Below, in pieces: positions 31,999-42,731 of a stretch of DNA of 64,000 nucleotides. The notes under the pieces were generated by a model, which worked only from the letters and a program-made list of their open reading frames with translations, did no database searches and was not told where the DNA came from. The position numbers and the translations under genes are program-made. Position 1 is the first letter of the stretch. Each line of letters opens with the position of its first letter. The stretch comes from Actinernus sp. WN-2022 (Eukaryota > Cnidaria > Anthozoa > Actiniaria > Actinernidae), in NCBI GenBank assembly GCA_030867875.1, contig JAOWCC010000577.1, positions 88,083,740-88,147,739 of the forward strand, given 5' to 3'.

Positions 31999-32283
31999 CC
32001 ACACCTGGCTTGGAGTAGTTCGTTGCGCAAGAAAAGTAACAGAAAACAGTTTCGCAGCCCGCCCGTCCCGCCCGATTCATCTGTGTTCGGTGACCAGTTG
32101 ACATCCTAGGCGTCAGTTTTTTTTGTTCCTGTATGGGCTCCTGGCCACATGTTGGGCCGAAATACAGTCACGATCGGTATATACACGAGAACTCGAGAAA
32201 TAAAAATAAAGAAATAAATAAACTGACGCCACACAAACGACATTCCGCGTCGCTCTTGCTACACCGGAGTGTTATCCCATATC

Positions 32284-32887
32284 TTAAAGTGCCCCTACGA
32301 TCAAATTTGGACATATCAATGTTTTTGCATATTCATAAAGTAGAGTTCATATATTATTACCAGTTCAAATTGTTTTTCGATACAACGACAGGAAGTCTTA
32401 TTTTTTTAGCTCCGAATATTGAATCTACACGTCCGCCATTACTGGAAGCCGTGCCCTTTGTTCAGCTTTAAACAAAGGTTTATTCACCGGAAATGATGTC
32501 ATACACTTAACGCTCGCCTGCAGAACACAACGCCTGGAGGCATATTTCTACTAAAAACGTATTCACGTACATAAGAAGAAAGTTATATTTATCTTTGCGA
32601 GGTTGGCTACTTTTTTATGCACGCTATTTCGCGCCACGAGGTTGTCGTGTTAAGTGTATGACATCACTTCCGGTGAATAAACCTTTGTTTAAAGCTGAAC
32701 AAAGGGCACAGCTTCCAGCAATGGTGGACAGGATTTTACCGGTAAACTCTTCTAAAATTTGTGGTTTAAGATGCCCATTTGGGAATATTTTTTACTATTT
32801 CGGATATTTCTAATACTGATTGACCTATACTGACACTGAAAAAGTGGCAAATCGAAATGGTAAATTTTCGTCGTAGTGGCACTTTAA
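32284..32887. mobile_element. TTAA-flanked MITE, 604 bp (copy 2; copy 1 at 23033)
   Basis: Same ends (TTAAAGTGCCCCTACGA ... TCGTAGTGGCACTTTAA) and the same internal inverted repeats as 23033-23634. Its insertion site, ATCCCATATC-TTAA-TAGAAC, exists uninterrupted at 31854-31873 as ATCCCATATCTTAATACAAC, which shows a TTAA target duplicated once on insertion. Confidence 0.92.
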
Positions 32888-33498
32888 TAGAACTAACAAT
32901 AACGGCAGGAATAATATAATACTATAGTTTGACGAAGAATGTGAGTTTGAGAAAGAAACAAATTTCGCGCGACCCGTGTAATGCATAACTAAGATCACTT
33001 TTGCACTGCAATAAGAAAGTTTTTAGGAAATTATGCAGCCACAAAAAGTACTTATTCTTCAGTGAAAACATAGCTGATGTTGATTTTAAGAAGTTAAAGC
33101 AGGTATGGAAAAAAAACTCCGCAAGCTTTTCAACTTCACTAAGAGGAGTAATAAACAACAAATTGATATAGATAAAGCACGGGAATTTCACGAGCACTTC
33201 AAACAACAGAATTATATTAGTGATAGTGAAAACACACTAGAAACACTATACACACTGAGGAAGCGGGACCACTAGATTTTCCGATTTCTTTGCAAGAGTC
33301 CTAAGTCAATTAAAAGGGAGCAAGGCTCCAAGGGCAGATAATGTATTTAATGAAATTTTAAAGACTGGCAAAGATGCTTTAATGAGGCCCTTACACAGTC
33401 ATTCTGTTCAATAAAATCTTAAGTATACGGGGCATTATCCATCTCTGTGGAGTCTCGGCCAGATTGTGCCAGTCCATAAAAAAGACCGTAATCCTGTA

Positions 33499-33625
33499 CC
33501 GCTCGAGACGTGTATTCTGATTGCACCCATTATATTGTAGTTCTATTGTTTTCGTACTGCACGTTCTAAAGGTTAGGGTGTTTTGTATTGTTGGGAAAGC
33601 CAATGCTGTTGCTCGTCTCGAGCGG
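33499..33625. mobile_element. Short MITE, 127 bp, CCGCTCGAGACG ends
   Basis: CCGCTCGAGACG at 33499 and its complement CGTCTCGAGCGG at 33614-33625 bound an insertion that interrupts the LINE between HKKDRN and the DDPSNW segment. TA lies outside both ends, consistent with a TA target. Confidence 0.75.
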
Positions 33626-33941
33626 TAAAGGATGGCCCAAAAAAGATGACCCCTCTAACTGGGTAGAAAACTACAGGGGGATTACACTTTTATCGTCATT
33701 ATAGGCAAAGTATTCATGTCCATAATGAACACTAGACTATAATTACCTAGTAGAAAAAGGAATATTGAAACCGGAACAATGTGGGTTTAGAAAAAAACAC
33801 GGTGCCACCGATAGCATTTTTATTCTGAAAACCCTTATCGATAAATACGTAAAAACCAAACCAAAGAAGGTAAACAACTTGCTTTTTTCTTGTTTTGTAA
33901 TTTCAGAAAAGCATTAATTTGATTGCATACCAAGACACAAA

Positions 33942-34670
33942 TTGTTTGAGAAGCTCGGTAAAGCAAGAATAAACGGCAAATTTCTTGCGGTATTGACATC
34001 TATGTATTCAAATGATAAATTATCCGTTAAAATAGACCAATTAACAACTCTGTCCTTCGCTTGCCATGCCGGAGTAAAACAAGGCTGCATGCTTTCTCCC
34101 ACCCTATTTAATTTCTACCTAAATGACTTGCCTGACACGCTTATAACCAAACAAACGTTAATGATATACAACTAAATGAGAGGCCTTTCAGTTGTTTACT
34201 ATACGCAGATGACCTAGTTATATTTTCTAAGTCGGCAAAAGGACTGCAAAGCTACCTTGAGAAACTAGAGGAATTTTGCGAAACATCAGATCTCCATGTA
34301 AATCTTGACAAAACAAAAGTAATGATCTTCAACAACTGTGGGAAAACTATGAACAATTACGCTTTTCAACATGGAGGTCATAAACTAACAAATGCTAAGT
34401 CATATAAATACCATAGGCATTCAATTAAGTGCCTATGGAAATTTTGCTCTCGCTAAACAAGAGCTAAAAAAGGTAGCGCTAAAAGCATTATATAAATTGA
34501 GGAAAGAAATGGGTGACCATTTTAGAGTAAATATTATTCTGACCATAAAATTATTTGATGCGCTAATAACTCCTATTTTTGATGCTATAATAACCCCTAT
34601 TTTACGTTACGGTAGCGAAGTATGGGGGATGGATTGTAAAGAATTAAAAACTAGACAAAGACCCAATTGA
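33942..34670 (+). pseudogene. RT palm of the 33-36 kb LINE (two frames)
   Basis: Frame 33942-34175 holds GKFLAVLTSMYSNDKLSVKI and GVKQGCMLSPTLFNFYLNDL; a frameshift near 34165 leads to CLLYADDLVIFSKSAKGLQ and DKTKVMIFNN. The frame 34392-34670 then gives LRKEMGDHFRVNIILTIKLF and YGSEVWGMD. Catalytic YADD is intact, but the frame is not. A short internal duplication (ATAACTCCTATTTTTGATGC / ATAACCCCTATTTTACG) is seen at about 34565-34605. Confidence 0.88.
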
Positions 34671-35248
34671 GTCAGTCCAAACTAAATTTTGCAAATGGCT
34701 CTTAGGCCTTAGCAAGTTGTGTAGCAACAATGCATGTAGAGCAGAGCTAGAGAGATTTCCTATACGTTACCAAGCAAAATGTAGAAACATCAATTTCTGG
34801 CTGAAACTGAATGACTGAGGAAATCAAGTTATCCTGTTCAATATATAACGATATAAAAAAATTAGGCCGGAAAGCAAAGAATTTTGACACCAAAAAGTAA
34901 AAGCCCTGTTGTATCATATAGGACTAGGGGAAATATGGACTAACGTACAAACATCAATTCCTGATCGCAAAACCATTTTGAGTATTATAAGCCAGAGACT
35001 AAAGGACATAGAGTACCAAACTTGGCTTACTGCCAAAGTAATAAATTAAGGACTTTCCACAGATTCAAGTCCAACTATAATTGCGAAGACTACCTTATAC
35101 AGGTCACCAATACCAATCACAGACTAGCATTGACAAAGCTGAGGTAATCACAAATTAGCAATTGGAACTGGGCGTTACTCGAAACCTTACCAAATAAGAA
35201 ACAATTTGTCCCATTTGTACAAATGGCATTGAAGATGAAAATTTTTTT

Positions 35249-35789
35249 TAAAGTGCGCCTAACGTCTATTTTGTTATCACCAATATCGATTTTACATCAA
35301 GTTTTGAGTACTTCTGTGAAGAAAGTTTTGATTTACAGAGAATACTCTATGTTCTACGCTTGTTTGAAATAGTGAAAATGTGACTTTTCCTGACCCACGA
35401 CCGCGTAAGTAAAAGCCTGGATCGATCCCTCGGGAGACGTCATATAATTAATTCGACTTTGTAATAATTTGAATAAATACTTAACATGTTGACTAAAATG
35501 ACTTTTTTCTTTACTAATAACTCGCAAACAGTGTATATTCTCTATAAATCGATGTTGTTGTGATAGAAAGGCGCCATGGAGAATAATGCGTTATGAGATG
35601 ACGTCAACCCAGGGATCGACCCAGGATTTTGCTTTCGCGGTCACATTTCAAGGTCACATTTCCACGATTTCAAACAAACATAGAACATAGAGTATTCTCT
35701 GTAAACCAAAACTTTCTTCACAGAAGTACTCGAAACTTGATGTTGCATCGATATTTATGATAACAAAATAAACGTTAGGTGCAATTTAA
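35249..35789. mobile_element. TTAA-flanked MITE, 541 bp (family of 24554)
   Basis: Starts TTAAAGTGCGCCTAACGT and ends ACGTTAGGTGCAATTTAA; internal arms repeat GAGTACTTCTGTGAAG / CTTCACAGAAGTACTC and the ACAGAGAATACTCTATGTTC block of 24554-25138. It sits inside the decayed LINE of 32930-36385. Confidence 0.9.
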
Positions 35790-35812
35790 TAAAATGCCCA
35801 GCATACTGCAAT

Positions 35813-36094
35813 CATAGTTAATAGAGTGGAATGGTTATGAAACCCGGCAAACTTCAAAGGGGCTACCAACTGCGCTGCGATTTATGTTGGAAGGGGGCAA
35901 GACAAAAGATTGTGCAGGGTCATAGTTCGTTAGCGTCCCCTGAACGACTGAACTCACACGTTTCTATTGGCTGATTGATTAACACATTGGAATTTCTATT
36001 GTGTTTTGTGCAGGGCCACGGTTGAAAAAAGCTAACAAAGACATAACAAAGAAGGTCGCTGGGTTTCATAAACCATTCCACTCTATTAACTATG
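35813..36094. mobile_element. Foldback MITE, 282 bp, 7-bp target duplication
   Basis: Begins CATAGTTAATAGAGTGGAAT and ends ATTCCACTCTATTAACTATG, with pairing of about 35 bp. CTGCAAT flanks both sides (35806-35812 and 36095-36101). A 7-8 bp duplication would suit a hAT-type mechanism, but the element encodes no protein. It interrupts the same LINE 24 bp after the TTAA MITE. Confidence 0.85.
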
Positions 36095-36385
36095 CTGCAA
36101 TATATGGAAAAACCTTTCGATTACTTTAGAGGATCAAATGAAAATCAAAATAAACAGAATGACGCCTAATGACGTATTTTTAATTACTAATCATGAACCC
36201 CCTAAACAAGGATAGAGCTTGCCAAATGTATCTATGAATGCGTAAAGAAAGAAAGAAAAGGACAACTTCATAACATTCTAGGATTAATTTTATTTATTGA
36301 TGTCTTTTATGTAAATTTATTTGGGCTACTGCCAATGTACACATTAGTGGCTCCAAATAAAATCATCTGTCTGTCTGTCTATTTC

Positions 36386-37188
36386 CGAAATAAATATTAA
36401 AAATTCATTTCTGTTCATAAATATGATCACGAGTCTTTGCTTCAAAAACGTATTTAGAATCCATAAATTCATTCAAGTATATAAACTATGGGTGAACTGT
36501 AGTTCCTTCTCGCTATGTTTACTGGCGGGTGAGTGGGAATTTATAGTTCAGATGAACTCCCGCATGTACTTGTCTCCTTGTTCTGTGATTTTGAGGTATC
36601 CTGCGCAAACATTTATCCAGCGCTAACATTTCTCACAGCATTCCCTGTGAAGGTTTTGGAACGGAAAAGCTCCATCGAAAAGGCCAACAAAAGATGAGAA
36701 ACCTGTATATACATCTCTGACTGAGAGCTATATCTTTGAGCGACTTATGAAGGTTTTTTCACATCTAGAGTCACTCTTACATCTCCCCCAGCAACAGTGC
36801 TTGGTAGTCACCATTACGGATATGACTGGAAGTCTTATTTAAAAGTATTGCTTCTTTTTTTGATCGAAAAAACTACGAATTTTGTCCTAAAACGACTCTC
36901 AAACTCACTGAAATACTGTCAACAGCGGCGTTTATTTGTCCGAGTCTTGCGTGAGGTCTCGTGTCAGACAATCTATTTTTAGAAACTGTTCGCAGCCCTA
37001 TTGCTGATATGATAAACAAAACTTATTGAGTTAGTTCAGGCCTAACGTGAAAATATTTGGCTCTGGGTCAATTTGTACGGACCTCGCTGCGCTCCAGCTG
37101 TCATACGTCATGACATCGAACCAAATATTTTCCCGTCCGCCGGCTCCCACTCAGTCAATAAATACCTAGTACTATTCTTGTAACTGCA
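36386..37188. other. Non-coding stretch, nothing recognised
   Basis: No domain-bearing frame and no strong repeat. ORFs at 36423-36626 and 36797-36982 are unsupported. Confidence 0.5.
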
Positions 37189-37189
37189 C

Positions 37190-37757
37190 AAAACTCTGTA
37201 ATTGTAATCTGTACAATTTAACCTCGGGTTAGTGATTTAACTAAGGTTGTTGGAAGCTAGGTTAACTTTATCCCTAAATTTTACGCTAAATTTGTAATTG
37301 TAATCTGTCAGGAGCCCATAACTAGGAGCGTCCATATCTCCTATATAGTTGTCACAGCGCAGTTTTACAAGTTGGGCTATTTTTAGATTTTCCCCCGCCA
37401 ATTGGTAGATTGCAGCGTGGCGGAACAAAAGATGCCTCATTAGCTACTTTTGTTATACTAAACAACATGGATGCTACGCTTTTGTAATTTTATTTTGTTA
37501 GGAATAATTGCAACTCAACAATAGCGGAAAACCATTCTAAAAATAACCTAACTTGTAAAAACGCTGTGACATAGGCCTAGTATGCGGGATGGACGCTCCT
37601 AGTTATGGGCTCCTGAATCTGTACAATTTAACCTCGGGTTAGTGATTTAACTGAGACCCTGGCCCCTTTTCAGTGTTTGAAGCAAGGGTAAGCGAATTGC
37701 TCATTAAACCGAGGTTATATATATTGCGCAAAGTATAATTACAGATCTAGTGCTATC
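37190..37757. repeat. Short direct duplication flanking a MITE
   Basis: TTGTAATCTGTACAATTTAACCTCGGGTTAGTGATTTAACT-type sequence occurs uninterrupted at 37198-37241 and again at 37293-37308 plus 37616-37652, where the MITE at 37309-37615 splits it. Confidence 0.8.
37309..37615. mobile_element. hAT-like MITE, 307 bp (copy 2 at 40755)
   Basis: Starts CAGGAGCCCATAACTAGGAG and ends CTCCTAGTTATGGGCTCCTG. AATCTGT flanks both ends (37302-37308, 37616-37622), and the nearby copy at 37198-37241 gives the empty site. CAG/CTG termini with a 7-8 bp duplication are typical of hAT elements. No transposase; the weak ORF 37237-37440 is incidental. Confidence 0.88.
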
Positions 37758-38690
37758 CTAGTGTTGCACGGCATTTAGGCGGATACCTATCATTTCTTTC
37801 ATCGCACTTCGAAACGCTGAGTATCTCGTACAATAAAATATTGGATTAAAAAGTGAGTTAAGAAGAATCATTGTTTGAATTATTGGTGCAAATACTAACA
37901 TTACATAGTTTCTGACTGTTGGAATGACACAAAGTGACAGTACGTGAGATGCGAACAGCGAAACGGTAGTTATGATAAAGATTAACTTTACATTACTTTG
38001 TTGTAGGGTGTCTTCAGGTAATCCAGCAATGCGGTGGTGTGCAGCTATCTCCCTCTGGTGCTTTCTACTGACCAAAGTCACAACAAAACAACAGTATATA
38101 GAAGCAAGAACGGAGATCACAACAGTTGAAATACGACCTAACTGGACAATAAAACTGTTGAGGAGGGAAAGGCCGCTGACAGTGATGGCTAGGAACCAGG
38201 CAGCAATGACAACCACAGTCACCCTTTGTTGAGAGACGATCGACAAGTGCCTGAGAGTGTACTTTATTGCTATGTACCTTTCAATGTTCATCACAGCAAC
38301 GTGATACACAGAAACCAGACCAAGTAGTCCAAAGAAGAACGCGAAGGAGTTCTCAATAAAGCACAACGGACCAATACCTTGTAAATGCGTTATTTCTTTG
38401 ACGAGAAACAAGGGCTGTGCCACTAAACCAGACATGAAATCAGTCAGTGCAAGGCAGCCAAGAATGATGTTGGATTTACTGCGTAGACATGGTTTTTTAA
38501 CAAGCGATAGGATGACCAAGGCGTTCAGTAGGACGGTGAACGGACATGTGACGCCATTGACGATAACTGTTACTAGAGATGACATTCGGCTTGCGGATGT
38601 TTCCAGGGAAGGATGCCATGATAAACTGTGCACGGCTGAGCAAGATCGACGAAGTGAAGAAGCGCTGGAAGACGAAGTGTTCATATTCAT
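37758..38690 (-). CDS. Rhodopsin-class (class A) G protein-coupled receptor, orphan
   Basis: Intact 310-residue, single-exon frame. Seven hydrophobic helices: ~39-64, 75-97, 108-138, 155-180, 186-208, 234-257 and 262-287. Class A marks: Asn56 in TM1, LALTD (Asp84) in TM2, Cys110 at the head of TM3, ERY (137-139) at its end, Trp165 in TM4, and NPIFY (282-286) in TM7. Unusual: the TM6 motif is CVIP (254-257) instead of CWxP, and the short second extracellular loop has no Cys to pair with Cys110. N4 is a possible glycosylation site in a Ser-rich N-terminus (~38 residues). Likely a plasma-membrane receptor coupling to heterotrimeric G proteins; the ligand cannot be read from sequence. Intronless, lineage-expanded GPCRs are common in cnidarians. 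It is the only well-supported host gene here. Confidence 0.92.
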   Translation of the reverse strand: MNMNTSSSSASSLRRSCSAVHSLSWHPSLETSASRMSSLVTVIVNGVTCPFTVLLNALVILSLVKKPCLRSKSNIILGCLALTDFMSGLVAQPLFLVKEITHLQGIGPLCFIENSFAFFFGLLGLVSVYHVAVMNIERYIAIKYTLRHLSIVSQQRVTVVVIAAWFLAITVSGLSLLNSFIVQLGRISTVVISVLASIYCCFVVTLVSRKHQREIAAHHRIAGLPEDTLQQSNVKLIFIITTVSLFASHVLSLCVIPTVRNYVMLVFAPIIQTMILLNSLFNPIFYCTRYSAFRSAMKEMIGIRLNAVQH

Positions 38691-39262
38691 GAATCTATTT
38701 CTTTAACTTTCTGTCATTGATTCAATCGAGATTTTCGTGCAGCATTCCATTATGAAATAGTAGCATCGCCCAGAATCACTGGACATACTGATATGCAAAT
38801 CTCATTAACTACCGAAATCAATGACGCGTCAGCTCATTCGCGCTAAGCGAGAGATTCATACATGTATGTATATCCTTGGGTCGTCAGTTTCAAAAACCCT
38901 AATATATGGGATTTTGAATATAAGCGACTTTTGTTCAAATTTTGTATGAAAAAGTATGGCCAACCAAGTTCATTAGACTTATTTCTCGTAAAGTATGAGA
39001 CTGGGAAACGAGTTACAAGCTGCTTCTTGTAGCCCTGGAAATTATCTTTAAAGGTATCGTTAAAAAAAGCCGTTAAATCTGGATCTGCAGTAAAACTTTC
39101 TTCACGGTTATTATAATGAACTCGGTGTGTCAGCTTTAGTAGGTGACAAAACTCCAAAACAACTGCACTACCCTGAGACGTGAAGCACTTGAATAGAGCG
39201 CGAAACTTCATTTAGAATTCGCGGCATTCTACGTTGCCTAGAAACAGTCAATTGAACTTTTA
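38691..39262. other. Upstream flank of the GPCR; no supported gene
   Basis: A 122-codon ORF at 38843-39211 (minus) has no recognisable domain, membrane segment or signal peptide. It lies upstream of the GPCR on the same strand and could be chance or an untranslated part of its transcript. Confidence 0.4.
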
Positions 39263-39690
39263 GGAGTAAGAACAAGAACAAGAACAAGAAGTTTTATTTC
39301 ACTCTAAATAGTAAAATTACATTCATTTTGATAAAATACAATAGAAAGAGTAGGAAAGTTCTGAAAAGAACCACAGGGCTATCGAGTCAGAACTACCTTT
39401 TTTTGGTCAAATAATATTATTTATGTTTTCAAGCAAATGAGATATTACAAAGAGGAATAATAAGGCAATGATCAGTACATAGATCTATGACATTTTCATG
39501 TAAAGGAGGGGGATGATTTACAGTTCATTTAGTTGCGGTAATACTTTGAGCTAATAGGAAAATGATAACTTATAAATATAGAGATGTGATTTATATAAAT
39601 AATAAGGGCACAAGTCTAATTAATTTTTGTTTGTGTCATTATATTTATCAATATAGAGAGACAAAACATTTATTTTAAATAAATGCTTTT
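39263..39690 (-). repeat. LINE 3' end (minus) with (GAACAA)n tail
   Basis: GAACAAGAACAAGAACAAGA followed by AGTTTTATTTCACTC is the complement of a LINE 3' terminus with a hexamer tail; the adjoining CACAGGGCTATCGAGTCAGA resembles 3' UTR of CR1-type elements. A similar TTCAAGTTCAAGTTTATTTC start is seen at 60612. Confidence 0.6.
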
Positions 39691-40754
39691 TTCTATTGAT
39701 TTGGTCTCTTGAGGTAACTCTTTCCAGATCCTACCGCTAGCACAGTTCGTTCGTTATCTGGTTGTGCGATCGTAAGTGCTCGTAATATTTTCATGAAACA
39801 GCCGTTGACCTGAACTATCTAAGTATTATTGTGATTCAAGATGGCCGGAACAGTGAGGCGAAAAAGATGAAGGCGATCCGCGATCTTGTCGAAGGCTACC
39901 TTTGTTTGTGTGTTGTCCTGAGCGGACTTACACATATATACGTTGACTTTTTACTTCAGAGCTCGCTTCGTGAGAGGGCTCCAGTGCAGAAAACTAAGTA
40001 GTTTTTAAAGTAGTCAAATGGTGGAAAGTAATTATTACACGACAAGCGCTTCAAATAAATGTTTGTGTTCTAAAACACCGATGTTTGAGTGTGTTGGAGT
40101 GGACTAACACGGCAAACGGTTACAATCAATAAAAGTTTATTCTTGCGTTTCATACAGAGAGAATGAATGAGGTCTATGTTTCTGTTCTAAAACACCGATG
40201 TTTGTGTGTGGGACGGCATGACCAGGGAATTACAAGTCCCATAATGGCATTTCTTTGAGCTAATTTTGTGTGCGGACGGCATGACCAGGGAATTACAACT
40301 CCCAGAACGGTTTCCTTTCAGCCAGTCATATGGTCAACACTAACTCATCGAATTTCTAATGAGGCGCCATTAATATATTCAAAAAAGCAAACGATCTCCC
40401 TTGAACAAATGTATTTCTAACGATTTGGAATGTACACTAGTTTAATTGTTAAATTGTGTATTGGTGTAGTTATGTCAGAGGGGAGAAATCCCCGGAGAAA
40501 TCTGACGTGTTGTGACGTTAGACGAGACCCAGTTCTTCGTTCTTCAGAGGTTTTTTTCAGACTCGACTGCCTCTCTATGTTAAACCGTTCTAGGAGCTTA
40601 CTTTTATAGAGGCTCATTAAATATTCTTTGTTAATGTAATATTCTATTCAGCTACACAAGCTTAGCACGAGGTTAATTACTTCTAAGTGGTATTGTTGTG
40701 ATATCTTCTGGAGTCGACTAGTTCCTAATTGAAATACATACATACATACCGCAC
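39691..40754. other. Non-coding stretch with a short direct repeat
   Basis: TTCTAAAACACCGATGTTTG occurs at about 40067-40090 and 40182-40203, and GGACGGCATGACCAGGGAAT at 40212 and 40276. No gene is supported; ORF 40417-40617 (minus) has no features. Confidence 0.55.
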
Positions 40755-41193
40755 CAGGAGCCCAAAACTAGGAGCGTCCAAATCTCCTATAAAATACAAT
40801 AATACAATACAATAGTTTATTAGCATTCCCATATACATACATGGTATTGCCTAATTAATATACAATTACACTGAGATTACACAGATTACACAGTTCTTTG
40901 TAACAGGGTATTTCTCCTCTCAAAAGCTTCATATATAAAGTGGCACAGCGTTTTTACAAGTTGGGATATTTTTAGATTATTTTCCCGCACCGTAGCCGAA
41001 CAAAAGGTGCCTCATTAGCTACTTTTCTTATACCAACAACATGGATGCTACGCTTTTGTGATTTGATTTCCTTAGGAATAATTGCAACTCAACAAAAGCG
41101 GGAAACCATTCTAAATATAAACTAACTTGTAAAAACGCTGTGACATAGGCCTATATAGTATGCGGGATGGACGCTCCTAGTTATGGGTTCCTG
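40755..41193. mobile_element. hAT-like MITE copy 2, with internal insertion
   Basis: Starts CAGGAGCCCAAAACTAGGAG and ends CTCCTAGTTATGGGTTCCTG, and its body (TTTTTACAAGTTGGG, ACATGGATGCTACGCTTTTG, AACGCTGTGACATAGGCC) matches 37309-37615. About 150 bp at 40790-40945, beginning AATACAATAATACAATACAA and TAGTTTATTAGCATTCCC, is extra and looks like a short LINE or SINE 3' end. Confidence 0.85.
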
Positions 41194-41199
41194 TACATA

Positions 41200-41535
41200 C
41201 TTTATTTCGACATGGAAAATCATCAGTAATAAAAACTTTATACAAATTGTGTAAAAATACTGTTTTACATAATTAACGTGTGGGACACCACTGCTAAGGA
41301 GTGCCCTTCAGCTTTTTCTTGAAGGCTCCTAGAGAGTTAGCCATTCTAAGGTGCTCAGGTAATTTGTTCCATAGAACGGCACCATCGTAACAGAAACTAC
41401 GCCTTAGATAATCTGTCCTAGCCAGTTTGGAAGCTTTAGCTTCTTTCCAGAGTTTCTTAAACCAGTACGCCATCAGGACATTGCTGAAACTAGCAAAAAC
41501 TACTTCATATGATAGCTTATTGAGCATGGTAGAGT
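41200..41535 (-). pseudogene. CR1-like LINE C-terminal fragment
   Basis: Frame 41527-41294 reads ARTDYLRRSFCYDGAVLWNK and LPEHLRMANSLGAFKKKLK, the last domain of CR1-type ORF2 (compare KKCFRFDGAKIWNALPEDVR in 55119-57668). The 3' terminus is near 41205 (CTTTATTTCGACATGG read in reverse). Confidence 0.8.
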
Positions 41536-41569
41536 TAAGCCCTTAGATCACCGCCGGTACGTCCAGTCT

Positions 41570-41880
41570 CTGCTATTGTTACACAAGTGTGTCCACAACA
41601 TCGCACCAAAATATATTAAATATTTTTTGTCATTCCGGGCTAGCACATACAATCCGGCTTAGGGGAGATATGTTTCTTCAGTTACCAAACTATAACTCTA
41701 AGTATTTTCATAATTCTTTTACTTACATAATAGTTAGACTATGGAATAGCCTACCTAACGAATTTCGTATTATGTCTTCCCCGGATATTTTCAAATCTAA
41801 AACAGATAAACTTGCGTTATCATCAATGGCTCATGGTGCTATTAACATGCGTGTTAACTAGATATATTTTACCTTAGCAA
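41570..41880 (+). pseudogene. LINE C-terminal fragment, opposite orientation
   Basis: Frame 41589-41861 includes LQLPNYNSKYFHNSFTYIIV and RLWNSLPNEFRIMSSPDIFK, again the LINE C-terminal (R)xWNxLP domain. It lies tail-to-tail style against the fragment at 41200-41535 with only about 40 bp between, so the pair may be independent truncated insertions. Confidence 0.75.
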
Positions 41881-42149
41881 GCTCGATATTTAGAAATACT
41901 TTACATTTATTATTATTGTTGTTGATATCATTATAGTATTATCATTAATATTACTAGTATTATCTCAAGCAAACATTGATTGTATTCTTAGAATCTAATA
42001 TCAAATTTTTATCCTCTATCTTAATTAGTTGACTGCACGTACACATTGTAAAATAAACAAGAGCCCATCTGGGCTTTCACTCGGGCCACATGAGATTGAA
42101 GATGAAATACACTTTCATCTTGAGATATCTGTCAGCAACTCGCAGCTAG
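41881..42149. other. Non-coding; contains a 65-bp repeat shared with 44508
   Basis: AGAGCCCATCTGGGCTTTCA, CTCGGGCCACATGAGAT and GAAGATGAAATACACTTTCA at 42060-42120 recur at 44509-44575. Confidence 0.7.
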
Positions 42150-42731
42150 TTACCTTATTATAGGAAATTAACAATGCACGTTGACAACGCGAAAAAAAAT
42201 AACGTTACACTAAATTAACGCGAATTTTTCAAAAGTTAGGTTTACATGCATTAAATTAACGCGAATTTTTCGATAAGCATCTTGCTTTATTTACTGCGAT
42301 TTTCATAATTCTGCAAACTCGCACTTTACATTTCTGAACGCCAAACTGCGTTTTGGCTTCCGTCAATAAAACCTTCCAAGACAAGTGCACGGATGTTTCT
42401 AAGTTTTTTTTAAAGCCGAAAATTTGGGTTTGAAGCCTAACTAGACCCTATCAATTCAAAAGATCTTTCAAAAGCCTCACGGTGAAATCACCAAGAGCTG
42501 CTCACTCGTTTGATTGACGGAAACCAAACCGCAATAGTGACTCTGAAGAGCCAATAGAGGAGTCATGAACTAATAAGGTTTTGAAATGAAATAAAGGTGC
42601 TTTAAAATAACAATGTTGTAAAATAGCGTGCATTAAATTTACATCGACATTAATTAAGATACATTAAATTAACGCGAATTTTGTAAAATCGCGTTAATAA
42701 AGTGCATTGTTAATTTCCTATAATAAGGTAA
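42150..42731. mobile_element. Foldback MITE, 582 bp
   Basis: Starts TTACCTTATTATAGGAAATT and ends AATTTCCTATAATAAGGTAA; inner arms repeat ACAATGCAC / GTGCATTGT and several AAATTAACGCGAATTTT units. The outer TTA/TAA could be part of a 3-bp target as in Harbinger-type elements, but the flanks do not settle it. Confidence 0.8.

Larger units (their letters stand above)
32930..36385 (+). pseudogene. Non-LTR retrotransposon, near full ORF2 RT to 3' tail, decayed and invaded by three MITEs
   Basis: In order: linker (FDEECEFEKE, KAREFHEHFKQQ), early RT (GQIVPVHKKD, PSNWVENYRGITLLSS), EQCGFRKKHGATDSIFILKT, GVKQGCMLSPTLFNFYLNDL (near 34072), LLYADDLVIF (near 34197), later C-terminal pieces with NHRLALTKLR (near 35118), and LAKCIYECVKK (near 36210). 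Many frameshifts and stops. The 3' end is a CTGTCTGTCTGTC tail at 36367-36381. It belongs to the same family as the fragments at 21659-22480 and 22660-23032; clade not assigned. Confidence 0.85.

Noticed and set aside
38843..39211. 122-codon ORF upstream of the GPCR as a gene
   Set aside because: No domain, signal peptide or membrane segment; chance ORFs of this size are frequent in the window.
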